Below are positions 9,501-17,067 of a stretch of 64,000 nucleotides of DNA, piece by piece. The notes under the pieces were generated by a model. The model saw only the letters and a program-made list of their open reading frames with translations. It had not been told where the DNA came from and searched no databases. Made by a program: the position numbers and the translations under genes. Source of the stretch: Hymenobacter telluris (GTDB lineage Bacteria; Bacteroidota; Bacteroidia; Cytophagales; Hymenobacteraceae); contig NZ_JAFLQZ010000012.1 in NCBI RefSeq assembly GCF_017313265.1, positions 111,760 through 175,759 on the forward strand, given 5' to 3'. The first letter of the stretch is position 1. Each line of letters opens with the position of its first letter.

Positions 9501-9816
9501 CGACGTTCCGCGCGCCGTCCGTAACGACCCCAACCAGAACAACCGGTTTTCGAACCGCTTCTTGGAAGATGGCACCTACGTGCGCTTGAAAAACCTCACC
9601 CTGGCGTACAACATTCCGGGTACCCTCACCCAGAAAGCTAAAGTCAGTGCGCTGCGGGTATATGTAACCGGCCAGAACTTAATCACCTGGACCGACTACT
9701 CGGGCTACGACCCGGAAGTGAGTGCCGATCCTTTCTCCAACACCGGTTTCGGCCGCGACTTCGGGGTGTACCCGCAGTCACGCACCTACACCGTGGGTCT
9801 GAACGCCACTTTCTAA
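6598..9816 (+). CDS. SusC-like TonB-dependent outer membrane transporter
   Basis: A 1072-residue SusC/RagA-family beta-barrel that would import oligosaccharides across the outer membrane using TonB energy. After a long N-terminal export region comes a CarboxypepD_reg-like domain (residues about 64-117: VSGRIVDAKGEGLPGVTVVV), then the sequence ALDEVVVVGYGSQSRQE typical of the SusC plug entrance, the plug (GVQVTSPTGAPG, VLKDGAAAAIYG) and the barrel, which ends in the aromatic strand TYTVGLNATF. Length is normal for SusC. It is followed by its SusD partner after 63 bases. Family identity is secure. The substrate is inferred only from the adjacent GH30 and GH5 genes. Confidence 0.96.
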   Translation: MPFSLQFPHGSRPLRRLVLTPAVGSILLSGAALAHPVAKSAPLLPNSPTAAANNSFNAFLVDSPVSGRIVDAKGEGLPGVTVVVDGTTLGSATDASGNFTIPNVPAGPHTLVVSSVGFTTKRVAITVVEGQPTQVAATTLSEDTQALDEVVVVGYGSQSRQELTTSVTSVGAQQLARQPVAGFDQALQGQAPGVQVTSPTGAPGAGINVRIRGNASVNLNGSPLYVIDGVPVLPAYDQELAVGGQRPNPLNALNPADIESIDVLKDGAAAAIYGLRATNGVVVITTKKGKLGKPQVGLSVYYGKQTLRKKIDLLNSRQFAEYYNEALANAGGTPAFSSTQLDNLPFDTDWQDEIYRTAAIQSYQLNLSGATELTRYYVSGGFFKQDGISLNSGFDRYNFKINVDQKLGQRFRTGTNLNLSRTSTNGSVRSELGAGNSGTVLGALAQIPTIPVRTSTGAYGVNPFQAFDNPVGNLLETSNIANIYQAIGNVYGELDIISNLTLRSSLGIDFRTQNENEFITRDYPGTSNADPATRGSGRTGNNQQVTWLWENTLTYHPTLGEKHDLTLLAGQSMQEYDRVTSSASGRGYPSNAVPYLVAVSQFNKPSSFQDQWGLVSYFARAIYNYDRRYLATLSVRADGSSRFSNDNKIGYFPALGLGWRISEESFFPQAAALSDLKLRASVGATGNQEIYTYARYSQYATGYNYQNGGSILGGIGPNVIGNQDVKWETTYQYNGGLDLGMFENRLTFTADVYLKKTSDVLTNVPIPLSTGSQDLSIIQNVGNIENKGVELGLVTTNVQAQDNGFGWTTNLNFTLNRNKVTDLGTIVNDQGVGVPRTIIDGSRITQVGAPLGSFYGYVTDGIFQSQDEVRASATQPNAAPGDIRFRDLNGDGQINDRDRTIIGNPNPKSIAGVTNNFTYKGLELSVFFQGSFGNDIYNQNRQTLEGMSDPLNQTTRVLERWTPNNRDTDVPRAVRNDPNQNNRFSNRFLEDGTYVRLKNLTLAYNIPGTLTQKAKVSALRVYVTGQNLITWTDYSGYDPEVSADPFSNTGFGRDFGVYPQSRTYTVGLNATF

Positions 9817-9827
9817 CCGATTTCGGC

Positions 9828-9854
9828 GGGGAGTTGGCCGCTTGTCGGCTCCCC
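9828..9854 (+). other. Hairpin in the susC-susD gap
   Basis: GGGGAG at 9828-9833 pairs with CTCCCC at 9849-9854. The stem is short and GC-rich and lies directly after the susC stop, without a T-run. It could reduce 3' decay of the susC message or adjust the susC:susD ratio. Confidence 0.35.
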
Positions 9855-9879
9855 GGTCCACTCCCTTCTTACTTTCCCC

Positions 9880-11358
9880 ATGAAAAAGATATTCATTCCT
9901 GTTTTCGCGCTGTCCCTTATGATGTCGGGTTGCGACATCCTGGACAAACAGCCCCTTTCCTCAATTGCCCCCGAGAATTTTTTTAAGTCGGCCGATGATG
10001 CTGAAGCAGGCCTGACGGCCGCTTACGACGCTTTGCAAGGCACCGGCCTCTACAGCCAGGATTTGGTAGTAGTGGGCGAAATGCCCTCTGACAACTGCAC
10101 TAGTGCCAACGGTGACGTTATTAATCTGGAAAATATCACCTGGAATTCCTCGACCAGCCAGGTATACAACGTGTACCGCGACTCTTACATTGGCATCAAC
10201 CGGGCCAACGCGGTGCTGAAGTATGTGCCGGCTATTGCTATGCCGGAAGCGCGCCGCAACCAGATTCTGGGCGAGGCGCGCTTCTTACGAGCCTTGCATT
10301 TCTTCAACCTAGTGAAACTCTACGGTGGTGTACCCTTGCGCCTGGAGCCTACTGAAAATGCGTCGGCGGAAGTGCTGAATCTGCCTCGCGCTACGGCCGA
10401 CGACGTATACAACCAAGTGGTGCTAGACTTAACTACGGCTGAGCCATTAGTAGCCACTTCCAATTCCACACGGGTTACGCAGAGAGCCGTTAATGCACTG
10501 CTGTCCCGAGTGTATCTGTATCAGCGGCAGTGGAGCCTGGCCCAGGCGGCAGCCGCTAAGGCTCTGGCTGGCGGGGCTACGCTGGCTACCAGCTTCAAGA
10601 GCCTGTTCCCGGCCGACAACAAAGCGGAGTCGATATTCGAGGTGCAAAACTCAGGCTCGGCCGATGGCAACAACATCCTACCCGACTTGCTGCTGCCTTC
10701 GCCACCGGCTACGTATTCCTTTCCGAAATTCAACATTCCAACGCTGTTCCGGCCAGCGGCCACGGCCCAATCCACCGACCTGACAGCCGTAGTAGACACC
10801 ATAAATGACCGGCGCTGGAGCTACCAAGGCACCACCAATGCCGGCCGCGACCATGGCAGCTACGTGGACGGCGGGCGGGGCACCGGCAACGACGATGGCC
10901 CCTTCGTGTACAAATGGCCCGGCAGCCCCAACAGCTTCAACTCGCCCGACAACACCTACGTGCTACGCTTGGGCGAGGTGTATTTGAACTACGCCGAAGC
11001 GGCCAACGAGCAAAGCGGCCCCAGCGCTGACGTGCTCAGCCGCCTGAACGCCATTCGGCAGCGCGCGGGCCTGGCTGCTCTCACGGCTGCCTCGCCGCAG
11101 TACGCCAGCAAGCAGGCCATGCGCCAGGAAATCGACCGGCAGCGCCGGCTGGAACTGGCCTTCGAGGGGGAGCGGTGGTACGACCTGCTGCGCTACGCCC
11201 GCCACGAGCAAGCCGACCCTACCGCCGACCACGCCACTACGGCGCTGGACATTATCCGCCAAAAGCGCCCCACGGCCGACGTAAACTACCTGCTGTTCCC
11301 GATTCCGCTTAACGAGTTGAACAACAACCCGCAGGTAACGCAGAACCCCGGCTATTAA
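9880..11358 (+). CDS. SusD-like surface glycan-binding lipoprotein
   Basis: A 492-residue SusD/RagB-family lipoprotein that would form the lid of the SusC transporter and bind the glycan at the cell surface. It has a clear lipoprotein signal with lipobox cysteine Cys18 (LSLMMSGC), then the SusD N-terminal region (DILDKQPLSSIAPENFF, ADDAEAGLTAAYDALQG), the TPR-like helices (RNQILGEARFLRALHFFNLV, YGGVPLR) and the C-terminal RagB motif (RRLELAFEGERWYDLLRY, YLLFPIPLNELNNNP). Length is normal. It follows susC in the same orientation. Assignment is secure; ligand is unknown. Confidence 0.96.
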   Translation: MKKIFIPVFALSLMMSGCDILDKQPLSSIAPENFFKSADDAEAGLTAAYDALQGTGLYSQDLVVVGEMPSDNCTSANGDVINLENITWNSSTSQVYNVYRDSYIGINRANAVLKYVPAIAMPEARRNQILGEARFLRALHFFNLVKLYGGVPLRLEPTENASAEVLNLPRATADDVYNQVVLDLTTAEPLVATSNSTRVTQRAVNALLSRVYLYQRQWSLAQAAAAKALAGGATLATSFKSLFPADNKAESIFEVQNSGSADGNNILPDLLLPSPPATYSFPKFNIPTLFRPAATAQSTDLTAVVDTINDRRWSYQGTTNAGRDHGSYVDGGRGTGNDDGPFVYKWPGSPNSFNSPDNTYVLRLGEVYLNYAEAANEQSGPSADVLSRLNAIRQRAGLAALTAASPQYASKQAMRQEIDRQRRLELAFEGERWYDLLRYARHEQADPTADHATTALDIIRQKRPTADVNYLLFPIPLNELNNNPQVTQNPGY

Positions 11359-11372
11359 CCGCTTTGCACAGC

Positions 11373-11400
11373 GCTCCGGTGGCCGCGTGGCTGCCGGAGC
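11373..11400 (+). other. Hairpin after susD
   Basis: GCTCCGG at 11373-11379 pairs with CCGGAGC at 11394-11400 just after the susD stop. There is no T-run. It may partially terminate the susCD transcript before the internal promoter at 11576. Confidence 0.4.
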
Positions 11401-11575
11401 CTTCCGCGGCACAAGTTGCCCGGCTACGGTTTGGAAGTTTCCGGTTGTTTCTTAACCGTAGTGCTTTTTATGTCGGCGCCGATTGGTTGGCAAGCCCACC
11501 AACAAATACGCTTTACCCGGTGTGTGGTAAGCGTATAGGGCCAGCCGCACGAGCGTAAAGGGCCACTTGCAAGGC

Positions 11576-11607
11576 TTGTTTTCCGCTGTGCCGCGCTGAT
11601 ATATTTG
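11576..11607 (+). promoter_or_regulatory. Internal promoter ahead of the hydrolase genes
   Basis: TTG at 11576-11578, a 21-base spacer and TATATTTG at 11600-11607 match the Bacteroidota promoter consensus. The site lies in the 419-base gap between susD and the first GH30 gene (11359-11777). That gap holds no gene I can support. A separate promoter would let the four hydrolases be expressed apart from susCD. Confidence 0.6.
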
Positions 11608-11777
11608 ATTGACTTCTGCCTACGGATTGACCGTTTGGCTTTGCACTTCGGCGCTTTCTCTTGCCGTGCGGTGCGTTTTAATGGCGCTTCCACTTGCCCT
11701 CTTCTTTCCTGGGTTGCTTTGCTTGTAGCAGTGGCTATAAGCTGGTTGCCGGTTGGCTTTTCCTTTCCACCCTTTGC

Positions 11778-13202
11778 ATGACTTTCCTTTCCAAATCCAC
11801 CCTTTCGCTGGCGCTGCTACTTGCCCTGAGCTTGGGCGCAGCGGGCCAAAAGAAGCCTGCCAACCAGGCCAAAGGCGCGGCGGCGTTCTGGCTGACCAAC
11901 CCCGATAAATCGGTGCTGTTTAAGGCGCAAACCGCTCCGGCCTGGAGCACGGCGGCTCCGCAAACTGGTACGCCGGTTATTGATATCGACGAGAAACAGA
12001 CCTTCCAGACCATTGATGGGTTTGGCTACTGCCTGACCGGCGGCAGCGCGGAGCTGCTGCACCGCATGGGTGCCAAGGAGCGCCAAGCTTTACTGCACGA
12101 GCTGTTCGCCACCGATGGCAACAATATTGGGGTAAGCTACCTGCGCCTGAGCATTGGGGCCTCGGACCTCGATGCCAAGGTGTTCAGCTACGACGACCTG
12201 CCCGAAGGCCAGACCGACCCTACGCTGGCCAAGTTCAGCCTCGCCCCCGACCAGGCGCACCTGATTCCGGTACTCAAGGAAATCCTGGCCATCAACCCGC
12301 GCATCAAGATTCTCGGTTCGCCCTGGTCGCCACCAACCTGGATGAAAACCAACAACAGCTCGAAAGGCGGGTCCCTGAAGCCGGAGTTTTATGATGCCTA
12401 CGCCCGCTACTTCGTGAAGTACATCCAGGGCATGAAGGCGCAGGGCATCCGCATTGATGCCGTGACGGTGCAAAACGAGCCGCTGCACCCCGGCAACAAC
12501 CCCAGCCTGCTCATGCTGGCCGAGCAGCAGGCCGAATTCGTGAAGAAAAACCTCGGCCCCTCGTTTAAGGCGGCGAAGCTAGATACGAAAATCATTGTGT
12601 ACGACCACAACGCCGACCGGCCCGATTATCCGCTCACCATCCTCCACGACCCCGAAGCCCGCAAGTACGTGGATGGCTCGGCGTTCCACCTCTACGCCGG
12701 CCCCATCGATACCCTGAGCAAGGTGCACGACGCCTACCCCGACAAGAACATCTACTTCACTGAGCAATGGGTGGGCTCGAAAAGCAGCTTCGCCGACAAC
12801 CTGCCCTGGCACGTGCGCACGCTCATCATCGGGGCTACCCGCAACTGGGCGCGCACGGTGCTGGAGTGGAACCTGGCCGCTGATCCACAGCAAAACCCGC
12901 ACACGCCGGGCGGCTGCACCGAGTGCCGCGGCGCCCTCACGCTCGATGGCAATTCCGTGACCCGCGAAGATGCTTACTACATCATTGCGCACGCCAGCAA
13001 GTTTGCCCGGCCCGGCTCGGTGCGCATTCAGTCTACCCCTTCCAAAACGCTGCCCAACGTGGCCTTCAAAGCGCCTAACGGGCAGAAAGTGGTGATTGTG
13101 CAGAACAACGCCGCCACGCCCCAAACCTTCAGCCTGCGCTACCAAGGCAAGCTCCTGACGTCGGCGCTGAAGCCGGGCGCCGTGGGCACCTACGTGTGGT
13201 AG
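11778..13202 (+). CDS. GH30 glycosidase, first of a tandem pair (probable beta-1,6-glucanase)
   Basis: A 474-residue secreted GH30 (beta/alpha)8-barrel hydrolase. The ATG at 11778 starts a clean signal peptide (MTFLSKSTLSLALLLALSLG). The frame is open further upstream only from a TTG with no signal-peptide logic. Expected acid/base is Glu234 (TVQNEPLHP) and nucleophile Glu329 (IYFTEQWVGS). IDGFGYCLTGGSAELL and PWSPPTWMKTNN are typical GH30 signatures. The TEQW nucleophile context and CxxC-bearing loop (GGCTECRGA) resemble GH30 subfamily 3 endo-beta-1,6-glucanases such as Bacteroides BT3312, an assignment I cannot confirm here. It is closely similar along its length to the next gene, indicating tandem duplication. 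Confidence 0.9.
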   Translation: MTFLSKSTLSLALLLALSLGAAGQKKPANQAKGAAAFWLTNPDKSVLFKAQTAPAWSTAAPQTGTPVIDIDEKQTFQTIDGFGYCLTGGSAELLHRMGAKERQALLHELFATDGNNIGVSYLRLSIGASDLDAKVFSYDDLPEGQTDPTLAKFSLAPDQAHLIPVLKEILAINPRIKILGSPWSPPTWMKTNNSSKGGSLKPEFYDAYARYFVKYIQGMKAQGIRIDAVTVQNEPLHPGNNPSLLMLAEQQAEFVKKNLGPSFKAAKLDTKIIVYDHNADRPDYPLTILHDPEARKYVDGSAFHLYAGPIDTLSKVHDAYPDKNIYFTEQWVGSKSSFADNLPWHVRTLIIGATRNWARTVLEWNLAADPQQNPHTPGGCTECRGALTLDGNSVTREDAYYIIAHASKFARPGSVRIQSTPSKTLPNVAFKAPNGQKVVIVQNNAATPQTFSLRYQGKLLTSALKPGAVGTYVW

Positions 13203-13242
13203 CTGCTGGCCCATTTCACTCTTTTCTTATTGCTCTTGCGCT

Positions 13243-14700
13243 ATGAAAAACTTGGATTCTGTAGTTGCCCGTTTTGCGCTAGCCCTGGTGCTAGGGGGTG
13301 CCGTTGTGGGCTGCGGCGACAAAAACTCGCCCGATCCCACTCCCCCACCGCCCCCGCCGCCGGTGGAGCCCGCGGGCCCGTCGCAAGTGGCGTTGTGGCT
13401 GACCACGGCCAACCGGTCCTCGCTGTTCAGCAAGAGCACCTTGGCGTTGAACTTCAAAACGGCTGTGGGTCAGAATCCGACCATCAGCGTCGATACCACC
13501 CAAACCTACCAGACCATCGACGGCTTCGGCTACACCCTGACCGGTGGCAGCGCCCAACTCCTCAACCAGATGGCCGCCACTGACCGGACCGCGCTGCTGC
13601 GGGAGCTATTCGCCACCGACGCCAGCAACATCGGCACCAGCTACCTGCGCATCAGCATTGGGGCTTCCGACCTGGACGCCAGCGTGTTCACCTACGACGA
13701 CACCGCCCAGCCCGACCCCACGCTGGCCCAATTCAGCATTGCGCCCGATAAGGTGAACCTGGTACCGGTGCTCAAGGAAATCCTGGCTATCAACCCCAAC
13801 ATCAAAATCCTGGGCTCCCCCTGGACGGCGCCGACTTGGATGAAAACCAACAATAGCTACATCGGTGGCTCCTTGAAACCGGAATACTACGCCGCGTATG
13901 CGCAATACTTCGTGAAATACCTGCAAGCCATGCAGGCCGAGGGCATTCGGGTGGACGCGGTGACGCTGCAAAACGAACCACTCAACCCCAACAACAACCC
14001 TAGCATGCTGATGACGGCCACCGAACAGGCCACGTTCATCAAGAACAACGTGGGGCCGGCGTTGCAGGCGGCGGGGCTGACCACCAAAATCATCCTCTAC
14101 GACCACAACCTCGACGTGCCCGAGTACCCGCTCACGGTGCTGCGCGACAACCAGGCCAGCCAGTACGTAGATGGCTCGGCATTCCACCTCTACGCCGGCA
14201 ATATTTCGGCCATGAGTGCGGTGCACGATGCCTTCCCGAGCAAGAACGTGTACTTCACCGAGCAGTGGATTGGCGGCCCCGGCAACTTCGCCGGCGACCT
14301 GAACTGGCACACCAACAACCTTATTATTGGGGCTACCCGCAACTGGAGCCGCAACGTGCTGGAGTGGAACCTGGCCGCCGACCAGAACTACGGTCCGCAC
14401 ACCAGCGGCGGGTGCAGCACCTGCCTGGGCGCCCTCACCATTTCCGGCAACTCCGTGACGCGCAACACGGCCTACTACACGGTGGCCCACGCGGCCAAGT
14501 TTGTACGGCCCGGCTCGGTGCGCATTGGCAGCAACGTGCCCGGCAACCTGCAAAACGTGGCCTTCAAAACGCCCGATGGCAAGAAGGTGGTGGTAGTGCT
14601 CAACGCCGGAGCCACGGCCCAAACCTTTGATATCCAGTACCGCGGCAAGGTAATTACCTCCCTGCTGGAAGCTGGCGCCGTGGGCACCTACGTCTGGTAA
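13243..14700 (+). CDS. GH30 glycosidase lipoprotein, second of the tandem pair
   Basis: A 485-residue paralogue of the preceding gene, 40 bases downstream. Unlike its neighbour it is a predicted lipoprotein (lipobox Cys24 in GGAVVGC), followed by a Pro-rich tether with eight consecutive prolines that would hold the catalytic domain away from the membrane. Expected catalytic residues are Glu245 (LQNEPLNP) and Glu340 (YFTEQWIGG). The Cys pair GGCSTCLGA is conserved with the first copy. Division of labour is likely: one soluble periplasmic or secreted enzyme and one tethered, perhaps surface-exposed, enzyme making importable oligosaccharides. The lipid-anchored location is read from the sequence; surface exposure is an inference. 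Confidence 0.9.
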   Translation: MKNLDSVVARFALALVLGGAVVGCGDKNSPDPTPPPPPPPVEPAGPSQVALWLTTANRSSLFSKSTLALNFKTAVGQNPTISVDTTQTYQTIDGFGYTLTGGSAQLLNQMAATDRTALLRELFATDASNIGTSYLRISIGASDLDASVFTYDDTAQPDPTLAQFSIAPDKVNLVPVLKEILAINPNIKILGSPWTAPTWMKTNNSYIGGSLKPEYYAAYAQYFVKYLQAMQAEGIRVDAVTLQNEPLNPNNNPSMLMTATEQATFIKNNVGPALQAAGLTTKIILYDHNLDVPEYPLTVLRDNQASQYVDGSAFHLYAGNISAMSAVHDAFPSKNVYFTEQWIGGPGNFAGDLNWHTNNLIIGATRNWSRNVLEWNLAADQNYGPHTSGGCSTCLGALTISGNSVTRNTAYYTVAHAAKFVRPGSVRIGSNVPGNLQNVAFKTPDGKKVVVVLNAGATAQTFDIQYRGKVITSLLEAGAVGTYVW

Positions 14701-14852
14701 GGCACCTACCCGATTTTTTTCTATTGTCTTCACGCTTAGCCCATTGCCTATATAGCTCGCTCTGCTTCTGCTTGCCCAACACCTGTTCGCCGCGCTGTTA
14801 TCTGAAGTTTCCTTCCCGAAGTTTCTTTCCACCAACCAACCCCAATCCCACC

Positions 14853-16988
14853 ATGACCACAACCTTCACTCTCTCAGGCATAGCGCGGCGGCTATGCACC
14901 ACGCTGACCCTGGCGGCCGGCCTTAGCCTTGGCCAGCAGGACCAGGCGGCAGCGCAAAGTTTTTTACGGGCCGATGGCGGCCGCATTGTAAATGCCAGCA
15001 ACCAGGAGGTTATCCTGAACGGCATGAACCTGGGCGGCTGGGCCGTGCAGGAAGGCTACATTGTAAAGCCGGGCTGGCCGGGCCTCGATGGCAAGGCCAC
15101 GCAGGGCAGCGTCAAGAAAACGCTCTACAACTTCGGTATGAGCGACGCGGCGGTGGAAACCTTCTACCAGAACTACCGCAACAACTTCATTCAGAAACCC
15201 GACCTCGACTACATTGCCTCCAAGGGCTTCAACTGCGTGCGGCTGCCTTTGCATTACGACCTGTTTCTGACGCCCGCCCAACGGGCCGTGCGCAACAGCG
15301 TAATCCGCGGCACCGTCAGCTACGATTCCTACGTCAGCTCGCTCACCAACTGGTACAACAACAACCAGCTGTTCAACGACGCGGCCAACATGGAAGCCTG
15401 GCGCATGATTGACAATACGCTGGCCTGGGCCGCCGCCAACCAGATGTACGTGGTGCTGGACTTGCACGCCGCCCCCGGCTCGCAAGGCACCGACGCCAAT
15501 ATTGCCGACGCCCTCACGCGGCTGGACTTCTGGAACAAGCCGGTGTACCAGAACATCACCGACCGGCTGTGGGCCACCATTGCCCAGCGCTACCGCAACG
15601 ATGCGCGCATTGCCATGTACGACCTCATCAATGAGCCCAACAACGTACCCAGCAACCAGCAGATTCACGACGTGTTTCAGCGGCTGATTAACACGGTGCG
15701 GGCCCAGGGCGACAACCACTTGCTGATGATTGAGGGCAATGGCTGGGGCAACGACTACAACTACATGGAGAAGCGCACCTTCACCAACAACGCCAACCTG
15801 GTTTACAACTCGCACCGCTACAGCGGCAACGGGTACCTGCTCGATAACAACGTGAACAGCGTGGACGGTGGCAACCCCAACAACCTGCGCACCATCGGCA
15901 ACCTCACCCGCTTCCGCACCGACAACAACGTGCCCATCTGGGTGGGCGAAACCGGCGAAAACACCGACACCTGGATGCGCGACGCAGCCCGTAGCCTCAA
16001 CTCGGTGGGCATCGGCTGGTGCCACTGGACCTATAAGCGTTTTGAAAACCAGAACAACGCGGCTTTCATGCACATCAACCCGCCCTACATTGTAGATGGC
16101 ACGGCGGGCCTGAACCAGGTGCTCAACAACATTCTGTTTGCCAACTGCGTGCCTAACTCCACGGTGGCAGCCGTTTCGCCCAATCAGAACGGCATCGTGA
16201 ACTACCCCGGCGGCGGCAATTACTACGGCACTACTGGCAGCACGCCCAGCGGCCCGGTTATCGGGCGCATCTACGAAATCAGCTCTAAAAACGGCGGCAA
16301 GGCCCTCGAAGTATCCGCTAGCTCGCAGGCCAACGGTGGCCGGGTGCAGCAATGGGGCTGGGTAGGCGCCGCCAACCAGAAATGGAAGCTGGTAGATGCC
16401 GGCGGCGGCTACGTGCGCATCGTGAACCTGAACAGCAACAAGTCCTTGGATATAGCGGGGCCTTCCACTGCCGATGGTGCCCTGGTACACCAGTGGGATT
16501 GGCTGACCCAGGACAGCCAGTACTGGCAGGTAATTAGCAACGGCGACGGTACTTATCGCATCATCAGCAAGTACAGTGGCAAAGCCCTGGATGTGCAAAA
16601 CAACTCCACCGCCGACGGCGCCGCCGTGCAGCAATGGGCTTACGGCGGTGGCAACAACCAGCGCTGGTACTTCTCCGACCAAGGCGCCGCGGCCCGCACG
16701 GCGCTGTCTGCCACCGCCACTGCGCAAACCGATACTCGCCTGCAAGTGTACCCCAACCCGGCGCAGTCGGAAGTGGCTTTCGATTACGCTGCCCAGCAGG
16801 CGCACAGCCTTGAGGTGCGCGTGGTGGACATGCTAGGCAAAACCGTGCTTACCCATCCCGCCAACGCCGTGCATGCCGGCTCCAACCACTTCCAGCTGAA
16901 CGTAGCCGCACTAACGGCAGGGGTATATATGCTCCGAATTGATTCGCCCGAAGGCCAGTTGCAACGCCAGCTCGTCATCACCCATTAA
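14853..16988 (+). CDS. GH5 glucanase with ricin-type lectin and T9SS sorting domain
   Basis: A 711-residue secreted multidomain enzyme. The ATG at 14853 precedes a signal peptide; the frame is open to 14724 but without signal-peptide character. A GH5 catalytic domain covers roughly residues 30-430, with acid/base Glu261 (LINEPNN) and nucleophile Glu366 (WVGETGEN). NGMNLGGWAVQEGYI at its start resembles the NLGGW motif of exo-beta-1,3- and beta-1,6-glucanases of fungi. A ricin B-type beta-trefoil (about 468-609) has three QxW-type repeats (QQWGW, HQWDW, QQWAY), suggesting carbohydrate binding. The last 80 residues (from LQVYPNPAQSEVAF) form a type A T9SS C-terminal domain, so the enzyme should be exported through T9SS and attached to the surface or released. 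It is the only hydrolase of this locus with that signal. Confidence 0.92.
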   Translation: MTTTFTLSGIARRLCTTLTLAAGLSLGQQDQAAAQSFLRADGGRIVNASNQEVILNGMNLGGWAVQEGYIVKPGWPGLDGKATQGSVKKTLYNFGMSDAAVETFYQNYRNNFIQKPDLDYIASKGFNCVRLPLHYDLFLTPAQRAVRNSVIRGTVSYDSYVSSLTNWYNNNQLFNDAANMEAWRMIDNTLAWAAANQMYVVLDLHAAPGSQGTDANIADALTRLDFWNKPVYQNITDRLWATIAQRYRNDARIAMYDLINEPNNVPSNQQIHDVFQRLINTVRAQGDNHLLMIEGNGWGNDYNYMEKRTFTNNANLVYNSHRYSGNGYLLDNNVNSVDGGNPNNLRTIGNLTRFRTDNNVPIWVGETGENTDTWMRDAARSLNSVGIGWCHWTYKRFENQNNAAFMHINPPYIVDGTAGLNQVLNNILFANCVPNSTVAAVSPNQNGIVNYPGGGNYYGTTGSTPSGPVIGRIYEISSKNGGKALEVSASSQANGGRVQQWGWVGAANQKWKLVDAGGGYVRIVNLNSNKSLDIAGPSTADGALVHQWDWLTQDSQYWQVISNGDGTYRIISKYSGKALDVQNNSTADGAAVQQWAYGGGNNQRWYFSDQGAAARTALSATATAQTDTRLQVYPNPAQSEVAFDYAAQQAHSLEVRVVDMLGKTVLTHPANAVHAGSNHFQLNVAALTAGVYMLRIDSPEGQLQRQLVITH

Positions 16989-17003
16989 CTTCTTTTTTTC
17001 AGG

Positions 17004-17035
17004 CGGCCCGCCAATTTTCCTCGGTTGGCGGGCCG
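17004..17035. other. Strong hairpin between GH5 and the third GH30
   Basis: CGGCCCGCCAA (17004-17014) and TTGGCGGGCCG (17025-17035) make a perfect 11-bp stem with a 10-base loop. The T-rich run lies before the stem instead of after it, so this is not a standard terminator for the plus strand. It may protect upstream mRNA from 3' exonucleases or pause transcription. Confidence 0.55.
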
Positions 17036-17067
17036 CAAGGCGGAAGTCTCCGCTCTATTCCTCTTGT

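Noticed and set aside
13606..14862. Minus-strand open frame of 418 codons over the second GH30
   Set aside because: Antisense shadow with His/Val/Gly-rich translation.
14964..16805. Minus-strand open frame of 613 codons over GH5
   Set aside because: Antisense shadow; the plus-strand GH5, ricin and T9SS domains account for the sequence.
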